Shown: one piece after another, positions 11,180-22,916 of the stretch
Position numbering within the stretch: the first letter of the stretch is position 1
How the letters are laid out: the number at the start of each line of letters is the position of its first letter
Source: Prorocentrum cordatum
Lineage: Eukaryota; Sar; Dinophyceae; Prorocentrales; Prorocentraceae
NCBI GenBank assembly: GCA_963575745.1
Contig: CAUYUJ010020251.1
Span: 96,846-160,845, forward strand
Direction: 5' to 3'
DNA: 64,000 nt
Notes under the pieces: model-generated
Seen by the model: only the letters and a program-made list of their open reading frames with translations
Told to the model about the DNA's origin: nothing
Database searches by the model: none
Made by a program: the position numbers and the translations under genes

Positions 11180-11930
11180 CCAGGCGCGGTGGCGGGATGG
11201 GCAAAAGGCCTTCAGATACTGTACCACCTATGTTGCACAACCTAGATCGCACGGCATATAACATAGACGACGCAATATAGATCGCACCACATAGGCAGCA
11301 TCACATCGATTGCACCGCAGATCTTGCGCATAATTTATTGCATCACGCGTATTGCTTCACATATATTGCGCAATATCGACTGCTAGAAATCCACGTTTTG
11401 GGGTCCACGCTGGCTAGCAAACGACAGAGCGCTTCCGTTGGCGGGAACAGTTGGGCATTGCTGGTGTCAGAGCCGCTTCGCATCATTGGCCTGCACAGCG
11501 GGCAAATCGAGACTGTGAGCGTTCAAAGCGCACGCGTGATGTTGAGAACGAGGCGAGGAGATGAAGGGAGCGGCCGCGCGGCCGGGCGAGACTTCGCGCA
11601 AGCTGCGCGCGGCCTTCAAAGCAGCAGGGGGAGGCTGATGTTCTTCGTGGCCTGTTGCCAATGAAGCCACGACGCTGGCGGAGGGCGAGAGCTCGGACAT
11701 GTGGGCGGGGTAGTGATGGGGTATCGAGTTGACAAGCTGCGGCAAGCGGGCGCGATCTCCTCGAACCTCGTCTGGATAGGATCAAGAACCGTCGGCGCAG
11801 ATACTCGGGCAGCATGCGGATCTAGGCAGAACGCCGTTTGGTACTTCGACGCAATAAGCTGCGGGCATTCCAACGCATGACCTGAGACCACAGGCAGCGT
11901 CAAGCTCGCAGGGCTCCCAAGGAGCCCAAT
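11180..11930. other. short AT-richer repeats then unassigned sequence
   Basis: 11230-11390 holds imperfect repeats around ATTGCACCGCA, ATCGCACCACAT and ATTGCGCAATAT. The remainder to 11930 lies where a LINE endonuclease could be expected downstream of the ORF1-like segment, but I could not recognise one. Confidence 0.4.
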
Positions 11931-11935
11931 GAGTG

Positions 11936-13211
11936 CTAGGAGTGCCAAACTTGCTGGGAGCTGTCGAAGGCGGCGGCGTGGGGCCCCTGCTCGATATCGG
12001 CCTGGTCGAGTCCGAGCTCGGCGACCAGACCGAGATCCCACTGGGGCTTCGAGGGTTCGTCCAGAGACAGGGGGGGGGGGATGACCTTGCAGCACGAGGC
12101 CGCGTCGCAAGTGGCATGGTGCTGAACCCGACGGCAGCGCCATGTCCTCCGCAAGAACCTCTCAGAGAGCACGCGGTGGAGCTTCGTCACCTGGACTTCG
12201 CCAAGGACCAACTTCGGATTCTTATCCGTGGAGACGTGCTTTGGGGCAGTGAGGGTGTCGGTGGTGGTGCAAGACGACGAGCGCCATCCGTTTACCATGC
12301 GCAGATGCCCGACCGAATCGGGAGCCCGAGCGCAGGCCTGGAGCATAAAGCCCAGCGCTCAGAGAGAGAACCTTCGAGCAGACGCGTCGCCAATGACCTC
12401 GACCTGGTTCGGCATCACTTGGGCGTACAGGGCTGCGCGAGGCCGCTGGAGAAGACGTGGGGGTCGAATCAGCGGTCCCAGTTGGCCATATCATCGACGC
12501 TGATGGGTAGTTGAGGTTCTGCGTGTGCCAATGTGTTCTGCATATCCCGACTGCTGGACCACATCTGCTGCTTATTCTCCTCGGCAGCATCCTGGCGTAG
12601 ACGCAACTCATGCACTTCACGAGCTTGAGCGTCGCTGCGACGTGATGCGCAGGCTTACTCAACAAGGACTTGTTGCTGCACGCTGTTCGAAGCCGCCGTA
12701 AACTGCGTAGAAGCCGCCGCAGCTGCTGCAGCGCTGACGGCCTCCTGGATGGACTTCCTGTGATCCGCCAGCGACGCCTTGATACGATATTCCATCGCAG
12801 CCATCTCTGGGTTAACACGCCAAGGGTCACGAAGTTGCAGGGGTTCCTCATCATAACCACCGGGTCTGGGCGCCCCAACGACGGGAGAACGAGGAACATA
12901 GCCAGCGTGAGACTGGGCCGCACCAGTGCCATCGAAGTGACTGGGAGCGACGCCTGAACGTGGAAGAACTGCGTGGACGCGGGAGCGGCTTTGCATTCCA
13001 TCGCGAACCGAGCATCTTCCTCAGCACGGCGAGGTCGGTCACGATCGCATTCACGAGGAGCGCGCTCGCGAACTTCATCTCGACGAGGAACATCTCGACG
13101 GCGATCGAGGCGACGGGGAGCATCGCGACGACCGTGATCGCAATCAGCTGGGCGACGGCGAGAGCGGGCATTGTCACTTCTACTCTTGCTGTCGTCGCCA
13201 CTTTCGGACAT
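11936..13211 (-). pseudogene. LINE ORF1-like region, frameshifted
   Basis: Several minus-strand frames together resemble the region preceding the endonuclease in dinoflagellate LINEs. The N-terminus (13211-12960) is Arg/Asp-rich (MSESGDDSKSRSDNARSRRR), likely nucleic-acid binding. A middle block (12996-12655) has MAAMEYRIKASLADHRKS and an Ala-rich helix. The last block (12346-11936) carries DKNPKLVLGEVQVTKLHRVL, RTWRCRRVQ and WDLGLVAELGLDQADIEQG, the most family-like part. At least two frame changes and internal stops separate these blocks, so it is a dead copy. Tandem SL relics lie 316 bp upstream on the same strand, which suggests this copy came from a trans-spliced mRNA. The family assignment is from remembered pattern; the catalytic domains are not present here. 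Confidence 0.6.
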
Positions 13212-13526
13212 GAGCGGGTCAGGGGCCCAGTGCCATCAGCCTCCAGCCTTCTGCCACCACAAGCCACTTTGGCCGCAACCAGAAGAAGACATCGTGCAAC
13301 AAATAATGCAATAGTCGGTACTTGTGGCCTAAAACGGTCAGCTACCTGTGGAACTCTTCAAAATGTTCGACCGACGGTCGAATTTGCCGCTGTCGGCGGT
13401 GAGTTTTCCTGTGCGAATTTTGGCAGGAACCACGCGTGTCCTCGCCTACCAGCCCACGCGTCCCTCAGGATGCTTGGCCATCTTACTTGCTTGCTTAGTC
13501 GAATTTGCGCGATCCTGCGCGGGGCG

Positions 13527-13556
13527 CTTGAGCCGAAATGGCTTGAGCCAAAATGG
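13527..13556 (-). other. two tandem spliced-leader relics
   Basis: On the minus strand, CCATTTTGGCTCAAG (13556-13542) is followed directly by CCATTTCGGCTCAAG (13541-13527). The first is identical to the last 15 nt of the dinoflagellate spliced leader and the second differs by one base. A 15-nt remnant is what remains when a new leader is spliced to the AG inside an older leader, so two in a row imply two rounds of mRNA reinsertion. A C/T-rich tract lies just upstream on the minus strand. Confidence 0.85.
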
Positions 13557-14250
13557 AGGGAGGGAGGGAGGGAGGGGAGCGGGGGTAGGGACATCCAGGA
13601 CGTCCTGGCCAATCTTGGCGGCCCGGGCACCTTGGCAGCAACGCTGGCGCCTGGGCCGCCGCCGCCTGGGGTGGCGCCCGCGCTGGGGGCTCCTCTGGGG
13701 CCTCCGCCTGCGGCAACGCGCGATTCTGGAAGCGGAGCAGGACGCAGGAAGGAGGACGCGGATCCTGACCTCTTGCAACAAGAAGATCACAACGACAATG
13801 TTTTCGAATCTTTGCGGCTTCCCGGGGTCCCGACCAGGCCCCAGGACTACCAAAAGACGATTCCAGATGAGAAGCAGGTGCCGCGGAGTGGTCCAGACCT
13901 CTGGGGTCCATGTTGCGAACAAATCACGACATCGGAGGTCTGGGGAGGAGGAGGGGGAGAAGGAGGAGGACGAGGAGGAGGAGGAGGGGAGCGAGGAGGG
14001 TCTGGAATAAACGCAAAATGCACCAACGAGCCGCAATACGTGCGCCCACCCGTCCCAGGTCCCCTCCTAAAAATCCCTGCGAGCATTTTTTACCACAAAA
14101 AGCCCCCCCCCCCTCTCGAAAGACGAGAGCCACCCATTCAGGCTGGAGCCCCATTGCGAAAAGGGGGTTGTCTTACATTCTTCGTTCCGTTATAGAAAGG
14201 GCGCGAAGTCGCATGATCATAGCATTGAACGATCTATCCAACGAGAGTCC
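13557..14250. other. purine-rich and low-complexity DNA, no gene seen
   Basis: GGGAGGGA repeats at 13557-13580, GC-rich sequence to 13740, and a GGAGGA block at 13940-14000. A long plus frame (12960-14195) spans it and the SL relics but has no recognisable domain. Confidence 0.45.
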
Positions 14251-14800
14251 CGTGTTGAGAAGGACCAGTACCCCCGTCCGTGTAATTGTTACGACGTTGG
14301 ATAAAGACTACAGCGAGAACGACACTTTGAAAAGGAGCCGCCCTCCATCCGTGCAGGTGTACATGCTCAACATTTCGGACGTTACATTTGAGGAAATCTT
14401 GAACGATACCCGCATTTTGGAAAGGAGCCGTGCTGCATCTCAGTAACTGTTGCGAACTGTTAAGACGAATGTGCGCGGCGCTAGGGCGCTAGGGCGAGAG
14501 CGCCATTTTCAATAGGTGCCCCTCAAACCTTTTAGCTGCTGCGAACTCCTGAGACGAGTGTACCTGGCGCTAGGGCGAAAGCCCCATTCTGAGAACCCCC
14601 TTCAATCAGGTGAATTAGCTGCTGCACTGGAAAAAGAAATGTGCAAGGCGCACAGACGAGAGACCCACCCTGAAAACTACCCACCTCCATCCTTGAAGCT
14701 GTTGCAAACTTGAACAAAGTGCACGGCGCTAAAGCGAGAGCCACAATTTAGAACATCCCCGTCAGTCCGTAGCTTTGCAATTCTAAGCGTCAGGGACATA
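14250..14800. repeat. diverged tandem repeat, about 80-87-bp period
   Basis: AGCTGCTGCGAACT-like starts lie at 14446, 14531, 14618 and 14696. Each is followed by a GGCGCTAGGGCGAGAGC-like block and a CATTTT/CATTCT segment. Earlier units (about 14265 and 14340) share GAAAAGGAGCCG. Strongly diverged, no coding sense. Confidence 0.6.
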
Positions 14801-14874
14801 AGTGGTGAGGATGTCTGACGCGAACTGCCCAGACATGTCGGGGGGTGCGACGGGGAGGAATGCATCCATACTAA

Positions 14875-15095
14875 AAAACTGGAAGAGGCAGACACGGAGG
14901 GGAGAACGGAGGAGGAGAAGTTCGGAGGGAGGAGGAGGAGGAGGAGGACTAACGCCACAGGGAAACCTTAGGTTGGTCGAACGAACGTAAAAAGGAGGAA
15001 GAGGAAGAAGGGGAAGAGGAGGAGGAGGAGGAGGGGAAGGACGAGGACAAGGACGAGGAGGAGGAGAAGCGAGAAGGAGAGAAAAGATTATGAAG
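14875..15095. repeat. polypurine (GGA)n tract
   Basis: Dense GGAGGAGGA repeats, interrupted near 14950-14990. Confidence 0.85.
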
Positions 15096-15254
15096 GAGAC
15101 CTCAACAAACGCAAATGCCTATCCCCCTTGCCTGAAACGCGACCCGGCGTCCGACTGAGCAATTTGCGAAACCCTGGTGGGAAGTCGTGCAGTTTCGAGG
15201 GACCCATCGATCCGATGTCCTGACTGTTGCAATACGTGGTCCCCGCAAATCTCT

Positions 15255-15385
15255 ACCATTTCCCCATGGTCCGACTTTCGTTCCGAAGCGTCTTTTCATG
15301 GTCCTAGGGCCGGGTCAAGGACCCTCGAAACCGAAACCGGCCAAACGCCTTCCGTCGTGATCCTTTCCTGGCGCGAGGATGTGAA
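15255..15385. repeat. dispersed repeat, copy 2 (copy 1 at 7820-7950)
   Basis: Same orientation as copy 1 and a similar succession of blocks, ending in GGCGCGAGGA. Substitutions and small indels separate the copies. Confidence 0.55.
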
Positions 15386-15719
15386 GGAACAACGGGACAG
15401 GACATCACGTCAAAACATGGTCGGCCTCAAGGGGCTGGGTGGTCAGCGCCACGCGCTCAGAAATTGTCATTGTCGCTCCGGCAGAGTGCACCTTCCAGTT
15501 CGCGCCAGGATGTCGCGTCAGCAGCCGCTCTGTGCCAAGCTTAGGGTGAAGCGTCAAATCCTTCCCCACGCAGTGGAGGAGGAATAACGAGGCTTTGGCG
15601 ATTGCGTGCTGGATTTGAGCAAACGCGCTCTAAAGCGCCAGTGATAGACGCAACGTGCATACAAAGGGTCTGGCCTCTTCCCAGCCGCCCCTCTGGGACC
15701 GTCTGCTCGGCAGGTCCCT

Positions 15720-15895
15720 GTCTTGACAGAGAAAAGGGGAAGGAAGGAGGAGGAGGAGGAAGGAGGAGATGAGGGAGGTCAACGGGAGAGGAGAGAGAGG
15801 GAGGAGAAGGGAGGAAGGAGAGGAGGGAGGAGAGGAGGGAGGGAGTAGGAGGTAGAATATGGGAGAGGGAGGAGGGAAGAGAAGAGCAGGGGGGA
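15720..15895. repeat. polypurine (GGA/GGGA)n tract
   Basis: GGAGGA and GAGAGGAG repeats on the plus strand. Confidence 0.85.
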
Positions 15896-15899
15896 GTTG

Positions 15900-16465
15900 T
15901 TTTGACATGGTGCGGGCACTGCTGCACATTGCAGTGTGCCCGCTTCTGTGGAGGACGAAGGACGGAACAGGACCGCGATGCCTGAGGCACAGCATCCGAC
16001 CACGAGGAATTGCCCAAATGCCGCCTCTTTGATGCGCTCGGCGAGTGCTCGCAATCGACCGTTGTCGACCAGCCGCACTTTGCTTGAAACGCTGGGGCCT
16101 GGAGGGGCAAGGGCCATCGACTTTGAAAGTGCCTACGACTTTGGCAAGATCCTCGGCATTCTTTCTGTCGTGAGGATGGCGGCCATCACGGATCCTCTTC
16201 AGGGCGAGGTCCCCAGCGTCTGGGAGCAAATCTGACATCTGACCGAGCAAGTGGCACATCCGACTTGTGTACGCACCGCATCGGGTGCAACAACTCATAT
16301 GTTTGCATGTCTTGTTCATGACAATGAAATCCAACTTGTGCTGTCTCACGGGCTCGCCCCCCCTCGAGGCGCCTCAACGCCGTGACACAACAATTCATGG
16401 GCTGGGCCTCGCGGTCGAAAGAGATCAGAAAATACTTGCCACACCTGAACATCTTGTCTCCACCA
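15900..16465. other. unassigned complex sequence
   Basis: Minus frames of 110-240 codons overlap in several phases here. I see no conserved domain and no continuous repeat. Confidence 0.35.
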
Positions 16466-17100
16466 AAGGTCCGCCGACCCCTTTGGGGTTCGTCAGCGTG
16501 TGAAATGTTTCCCCCTCCCCAAACCCCTTCCCTGGGAACCCAGTCCGGTCGATTTGGCAGGGTGGGGTCCCCCTGGGACCGCTGGAGCGCGCCACGGGAG
16601 GGCAGAGGGCCCAAAACACAGGCCAAGAGGGCACCCAGAAGCCCTCTGGACGGTCCAGGAGGGCCACGCGCCCCCGAAAACTCGATCGAAAACGCCCACG
16701 CTGGCCTCCAGACGGCCCAAGAAGCCTCCAAGACGCCCCAAAAAGTCCCCAAGAGGCGTTCCAAGACGGCCTCGTAAATCACACATCCATGGGAAGACCT
16801 GCATTCTGAGCACATTCGCGATTTCTGCTATCGCAACGTCCAAGGCAACCTCCTGGGTCGCCCCAAGACGGCCCACGAGGTCCCCAAGAGGGCTCTCAGA
16901 CGACTCAAGGCGGCCCCAAGACCGCTGAAGAAGCACAGCAACGAAGAACAGAGGCCCTCTGGACGGTCCAGGAAGGCCACGAGCTGCCGAATGATCGATC
17001 GGAAACGCCCACGCCGGCGTCCAGACAGCCTAAGAAGCCCCCAAGACGCCCCAAGAAACCCTCAAGAGGCGTCCCAAGACGGCCCATGGTGCGTCGGAGG
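16465..17100. repeat. composite CCAAGAGGC repeat, copy B
   Basis: Leader block at 16497-16570: a GTGAAATGTTTCCCCCTCCC start, AAACCCCTTCC, then GTCCGGTCGATTTGG. It is followed by degenerate CCAAGACGCCCC-type units to about 17090. Confidence 0.75.
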
Positions 17101-17670
17101 CATGATTTCTTGTCTTCCGACGCGCGCTTCGCAGAAAAGTACCGTTCCTAGTCTAATCAACGTGGCCTGAAGACAGATCCACGGGCATTCCAGTCTCGTC
17201 CCATCAGATCCGTCCAGCCTTGCGCCCGCTTCAACCACCTCCCCGACGAGCTTCTCATGAGCATCACCCCGACCCAGCTTTCCAGTCGAATGTAGCTCCT
17301 GCGACGAAAGCCCTCTCGCGGCCTACATGAATCCGATCACTACGCCCACACACAACATCCCACCAGCCCTCTGGGCGTCAGCGGGTTAGGGGAGCTCCTC
17401 GTCCAAAACCCCTGATCCGTATTTATAGATACCCGCCCCCCTCAACCGACGGCCGACTCGAAGCAAAGACCCCCCGACCATCTCGGCCATCACAATAATT
17501 GCAAGACCATGTACACTGTGCGCCATAACCTGGATCATCTTTGCGCGTCCCGCCCTCACTGTGCATTGGTCTGTCCCACGACGACTAGGGGCATCGCATT
17601 GACCCGCGCGTGCAGGCCCGCCGTCCCCCCAGGAGAAAAAAGCACTGCAATGCGCACGTGGCGGCAACAT
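17100..17670. other. unassigned spacer between composite repeats
   Basis: No gene, array or repeat recognised. C-rich, with short open frames only. Confidence 0.4.
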
Positions 17671-18290
17671 CCCCCGACCCTGTGGGGCGCCCGCAGCGCG
17701 TGAGATGCTTACCCCTCCCCCGACCCCTCCACCCAGACCCAAGTCCACTCGATTTGGAGGGAGGGGGGTCTGCCCGGACTCCCAGGGCCCGGCCCCGAGG
17801 GCCCCATGAGGCATCATTGATTGACTTTCAATTCGTTTTTGAAAGAAATTAGCGTTCTCGCCTTCTCGGTTTCCCGACGCTCCACGACGGCGCAAGGGGC
17901 TCCCAAGATCTCCCCGGACGGCCTAGAGGCCTCCAAGAGGGCCCCTAAACAAACAAAGAGAGCCCTCCCCCACGGCCCCAAAGACGGCCTTAGAGGCCTC
18001 CACCATGGCCCAAACGAGCGCCTAGACCGCCGCAAGAAGGGCCCCGAAAAGGAGCCCGAACCTGCATTTCGAGCCCTCGGCCCCCCGAGACCCGTGAGAA
18101 CCCTCCACGAAGCTCCAAGAGGCCCCCATAAGCCCCCACGAAGCGCCCAAACATGCACAAAAAGCACCCCAAAGGCGCCCAAGAGGTTCTCAAGAGCAAC
18201 CCGCCGCAACCACCAGTTTCCCAAGGGGTCGGCAAAATGGAGTGAGCCTAAGAATCTCCCGCCCATGCCTGTCGGGTGGGGTTAACACCC
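17670..18290. repeat. composite CCAAGAGGC repeat, copy C
   Basis: Leader block at 17699 (GTGAGATGCTTACCCCTCCC then CACTCGATTTGGAGGG). The inner module CGCCTTCTCGGTTTCCCGAC lies at about 17858, followed by degenerate array units. The tail is AAGGGGTCGGCAAAATGG then GTGAGCCTAAGAATCT and GTCGGGTGGGGTT (18218-18283). Confidence 0.8.
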
Positions 18291-18660
18291 TTGCGCATCG
18301 TGCGGAAACCTTCATCAAACAGCTCCGCAAGCTGGTCCTCCGTGCATGTGCGACGCTGGTACACGCGGTCCTTCGACAAAACGTGGAAATGCTGCACCTA
18401 GCTCGACGCGCGCGGCGAGGTCCAGCGCACCTCTTCCTCTCAGGTACTCCACTTCGCTGCAGAACTGGGCACAGGAGTGGCCCCCGAGACGGCTTTCGAA
18501 TGATCCATGCGACCCTAGCGCGCCCGAGGACTGCCTGGGGCTCTCCTACAAGTCAGGCAACTCTCATGAAGTCGATGCCTACAAGAAACGCCGAACACCT
18601 TCCAAAACGAACCAAACGCCCGCGCTCTCCGCAATCCGGACGTGCACCCCGCGAAGCGAG
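18290..18660. other. unassigned spacer between composite repeats C and D
   Basis: No gene or repeat recognised. Confidence 0.35.
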
Positions 18661-19580
18661 AGAAATCCGCCGACCCCTTGGGGATCATCGGCGTGTGAGA
18701 TGCTTCCCCCTCCCCAAACCCCTCCCCCGGGAGCCCGGTCCGGTCGATTTGGAGGGGGGGGGGGGGTCCGGGACGAGCGCTCCACGGGGCTTTTCCTGGC
18801 CCAAGAGGGCTTCAAGACGGGCCACGAAGCCCCCAAGAGGCCTCCAAGACGGCCCACGAAGGCTCCGAGAAGCCAAACGACCGCTCCAAGACGCCCACGA
18901 TGGCCCCAAGACGGGCCAAGAGGTCTCCAAGACGGCCCCTGAGGTCCCAAATGAGCCTCCCAAGAGGGCCCAAAGAGTCAAAAATTGCTGATTTTCCAGA
19001 GTGTTTTTCGATGTTTTTTGCTTTTCCGCCTTTCCGGCTTCCCGACGCTCCAAGACGGGCAAAGAGGCCCCAAAGATAGCCCCAAGATGGCCCAAGAGGC
19101 CCCCAAGACGGCCTCCAGACGGCCCAAGACGGCCCCAACACGGCCAAAGAGGTCCCCAAGACGGCCCAAGAGGGCTCCAAGACGGCACCACGAGGGGCCC
19201 AAGAGGGCGACCAAACATGTTGAAACTCTAGCTTTCTGCCCCCAGGAGCCCCAGGGGGCCCCAAGAGTGCCCCAAGAGGCCCCCAGAGGCCCTCACGAGG
19301 CCGCCCAGACGCCCCAAGGAACCCCCAAGAAGCACCCCAGAGGCTCCGAAACGGCCCCCGAGTGGCTCCAAAACTCGCAGTGTCGCTGTCCGCTCGGACC
19401 TCCCCGCGGAACTGCCCGAGACCCTCTGGCGGTGGCGGCGAACAGACACCAAACAAATATCACTCGCCTTTTCACCCCTTCGCAGCTTCTACTACCCCCA
19501 GATTGGCATAAACAAGGGGTCGGCGGTGTGGCGTAAGCCTAAGAATCTTCCGATCATGGCAGTCGGGTGGGGTTCTGACT
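18660..19580. repeat. composite CCAAGAGGC repeat, copy D
   Basis: Leader at 18695 (GTGAGATGCTTCCCCCTCCC then GTCCGGTCGATTTGGAGG), a first array, the inner module CGCCTTTCCGGCTTCCCGAC at about 19027, and a second array to 19380. The tail is AAGGGGTCGGCGGTGTGG then GTAAGCCTAAGAATCT and GTCGGGTGGGGTT (19513-19575). It has the same module order as copy C. Confidence 0.8.
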
Positions 19581-20578
19581 CTGGGGCGACAAGCCTGGTG
19601 CGTTGGACGCACGGATACGAACTTAAGAAGCAAGGGTAAAACAGTTCCGAACATATTATCACAAGGGATGCGATCCTTTACCAGCTTATCCAGCTCCTCC
19701 AGATCAGCGGGCGAAGGCTCAGGGTGGAGGATGAGAGCGTGCTCGGCACGGCGATGCGCATCCTGATTTCCAAGGGCAATGCGCTCCTCGGCAGGGGACA
19801 GGGCCTGAATTACCTCGTCGGATCATTGCGCAGGAGTGTTGTACGCTCCACCTGCGGCATCAGAGCCATGGGCTTGCAGTGCTGCTTTATGCGCTCCAGC
19901 AAACATCTGCTTAGGCCATAGCTGGTCCAGGTCCGTGGCACTGTGGAGACGGACCGCTCCTTTGCAAACGCTCTAAGGGGTGCTCAAGACAATCGTGAGC
20001 GCACAAACAGTTGCTAGCCCGCAGTTCTCAACAATTTGCGGCGGCGGATGTAAACTTGGCCACGTTGGGGCCAACATTCCAGGTCGCACCTTCTTGTCGA
20101 ATTCTGGCTCCAGTAATACAGCGGCAACCACAACTCGATTCAAATCCTTCATGATGTGCTGTGTGGCCGGTCCGTCGACCACCATACCACACGACTCGCT
20201 TTGCTCAGCGAACTCAAACGACAAACTCCTACCTCTGGCATCCTGGAGGAGGGGTCCGTCTCGGTCGAGGGAAGCGGGAACGGGATCCAGATGATATTCA
20301 GAGGAGTCGCTCGGTAGAGCTGCCTTGATCACCTCTCTGGGGAGGGCCTCGTCACGAGCCTCGGCAACCCCAGTAGCATCACGCTGCCCTTGTCTGCGGA
20401 AAATCGGGTCTGGTCCGCCGCACGTGGGGCACCTGCCATCCGAAATGTATCCTGACTCTGGGAGGCGATCTGCCGTCCAACAGCCCTTCGAACAACTCGT
20501 ATACTCGTATACATTCAATACTTGGCTCTCGCGGAGACGTTTGCTTCGAGCGGAGGAGAGATCGAAGAGGGTCAACAC
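19480..20578 (-). pseudogene. LINE C-terminal region with RNase H-like remnant
   Basis: The minus frame 20578-19973 starts with a Cys-containing block, SDGRCPTCGGPDPIFRR, typical of the knuckle before the RNase H domain in dinoflagellate LINEs. It continues through FEFAEQSESCGMVVDG and PGMLAPTWPSLHPPPQ, which sit where the RNase H core would be. After a frame change (about 19960-19700) come KQMFAGAHKAALQAHG and RIALGNQDAHRRAEHAL, resembling the GN-DA-A segment near the end of RNase H. The 19654-19472 frame (LPLLLKFVSVRP) resembles the tail. Several catalytic acids cannot be identified and stops are present, so it is a dead fragment. No RT is found upstream on this strand. Confidence 0.6.
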
Positions 20579-20849
20579 ACGATCACCGACGAAGGGGTGT
20601 GTGGTCTCCGCAAGCCATCTCTCGCAGGCTCTCTATATACCCCTGCCCGCAGCAGGCGCTGGAGACGAAGTGCACATCAAATCGACCGTGGTGCCTAGAT
20701 CATCTAGCCAAAGGCGAAAGCTCAAGGCCTTCCACCAATTCCAGTGCAAACTCAGCAATACTCGATGTCCAGGGCCTCGAGAGATCCGCCATTGGTGGGG
20801 CCCCAAATCCTGCTAGTGGTCCTCAAGTTCTCCAAATCCTAGCATGATC

Positions 20850-21780
20850 TCTAGGCATCGTGAGACTTCTCCAAAATCTGTTGGCTCACTGCCTGGCGGG
20901 CGCTGTGACCTGGAACCAGTCAGGGTCACTGTGAATGCATATCTTTGTCGTGAACGAAACTCCACGATATGCTGGTGTGCAATCTACTGGAAATACGCTT
21001 CGTAATTCCGCGAGCTCCCTATCGGTCATTCCCAGGATCATGGAACCATGCCCAGCAGCCGGCCTGAGTCCCGAAATATCTATCGAGAGGAAGACGGGGA
21101 GGATCAGGAGGAAGCGGAGGATCAGGAGGAAGCGGAGGAGGAGGCCCCGAGTGCAGGAGAAGGGGGGAGGGAGGAGGCAGGGTGGAGGCGAGGAGGAAGG
21201 GAGGGGGGGAGCAGGCGGAGCGTCGATAACCCCAGCGCGCGCTTCGGCCGGGGCGACCGCCTCCGCCTCGCCCGGCGGCGGGGCCGTCTCTGGTTCGGCG
21301 AAGGCGGCCGGCTCTGGCTCGCCGCGCCCCGCTGCCAGCCGCGCGTCGGCCGCCACCGGCGGCGAGACCGCCTGGCCCGAAGGCCCTCGTCGAGCATCAG
21401 CAACGACGACGGCGGCGGAGGCGGCGACGGGCAGCGACGATGACGGCGGCGGCGGCGACGATGGCGACGGCGGCGGCGGCGGCGGCGGTCCCGCCGGCCG
21501 GCCGCCGCCGGGCGAGCGGGCGGCCGGCGGCGGGGAGGCCCGGCTCGGAGGATCTTGCCGCGCATCGACGGCCAAGACCTCCAAGGTCTTGCCCAGCCCT
21601 GTGCAGCTAAGTGTGGCGCAGGGGGTGGCCGTCTCCTCATATCCTACACGCCGCGTGATGGATGGAATTCGGGCTCCCTTGCGCCACGATCCGCGTGAGG
21701 AGCGTGACGAAATGGGCACGGGGGCGCGTGCAGACGCATCCACTGGGGCCGTATGTGGAGCTCTCTGAGGGGACGCGGAC
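20850..21780. other. GC-rich low-complexity region with GGA and GGC repeats
   Basis: GGAGGAAGCGGAGGATCA repeats at 21100-21200 and GGCGGCGGC runs at 21410-21540. Long open frames on both strands (277 and 322 codons) have low-complexity Ala/Gly/Pro/Arg content only. Confidence 0.5.
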
Positions 21781-22860
21781 CGTGTGAGGTCCGCGCTGTG
21801 GACTTTAAACGAGGACTCATGAACAGAGGAGGTTTTAGGAATCAGAACTGGCATTTTGCGCTGTTCTCGGGGTGTGGGAACCGTTTCCGGGCACTACCCG
21901 GCAAGAAACGAGTCGGGACGAACAATGGGTCCCTGAGAAATTGTCGAGAGGTCCGGGGGCCCGGTATCGAGCGACGTTCCCGGATCCCCGAAGAATTGAA
22001 TTTTTCAATTACGTCGCTTCCCCTCGATTTCGCCACGCAAGGGCTGATTTTTGAGCCGCGGGGCCATTCAAACTGGTTCTGGATCGGGAAACTACCCCTG
22101 GGGAAGGCGCTGGATATCAGCGGCGACGACGGCAACGGCGGTGGGAGGGGGAAGTGGGGAGAAGATCGCTCCAGATCGACTCGGCAGGAGGGACCGTCGC
22201 AAACAACAACACCGTCTGGGGTCTTCTGGAGACTCACAAGTTGGAGATCACGATTCTCAAATTCAAATTTGGCAGAATTCCCCACCGCCTCGCCCAGCGG
22301 CTTCAAAAGGGGACCCGCCATCCTTGGCGGAGGTGAAAAAACAGAAAAGTGGGGAGAGATGGGAAGATGGAAGTCGGTCAGGGGCGCCGGAAGAGAAAGC
22401 GGGCTGGGGGTGGGAGGGGGCAGCGACTGGAATGGGGGGGGCGAAAAGGGGCAGGGGGAGGTAAGGTATCGAGGAGGCGCGAGGGGAATTGGACGCGGAG
22501 GCAGCCGACTCTGGAAAGGTGGCGGCAGTGGATCGGGAGGCATGATGGGGGGCGTTTTTGAACGCTTGCGCAGCACAGCGTCCAGAGAAACAGAGAAAGA
22601 TAGGTGACACAAAAAGGGAGGAGGATGCTGAAGAAAGACTCATCAATAGGACGTGGAAGCCATGAGATCCGCCCTGTTGGGAGCCTCGGCTGTAACCACC
22701 GATCGGTCAGTGTCCCATGTAGCGGTTAAGGCCGCCTCAAGCGGGCCTGCACGGCTGGAAAGTTTACGCTGCGATATTGTGGTCAAGTTGTGTTGCCCCA
22801 TGTACTAACACTGAACATGTGCGGTCCTCTGTTAAACAAAAGCAAAAAGTAAAATACGGA
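21780..22860. other. unassigned G-rich DNA
   Basis: Open frames on both strands cover 21753-22612 but show no family motif. GGGGGAGG-type runs occur at 22340-22560. Confidence 0.4.
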
Positions 22861-22883
22861 TGCGTAAAAAATGAATCAACACG

Positions 22884-22916
22884 GGCACGGTCGGTTAACC
22901 GATCACCGACCGTGCC
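22884..22916. repeat. perfect 12-bp stem-loop
   Basis: Arms GGCACGGTCGGT and ACCGACCGTGCC around a 9-nt loop (TAACCGATC). No flanking gene explains it. Confidence 0.8.

Noticed and set aside
12960-14195. 411-codon plus-strand ORF
   Set aside because: It overlaps the LINE ORF1-like region and SL relics in antisense and then enters low-complexity DNA. No domain seen.
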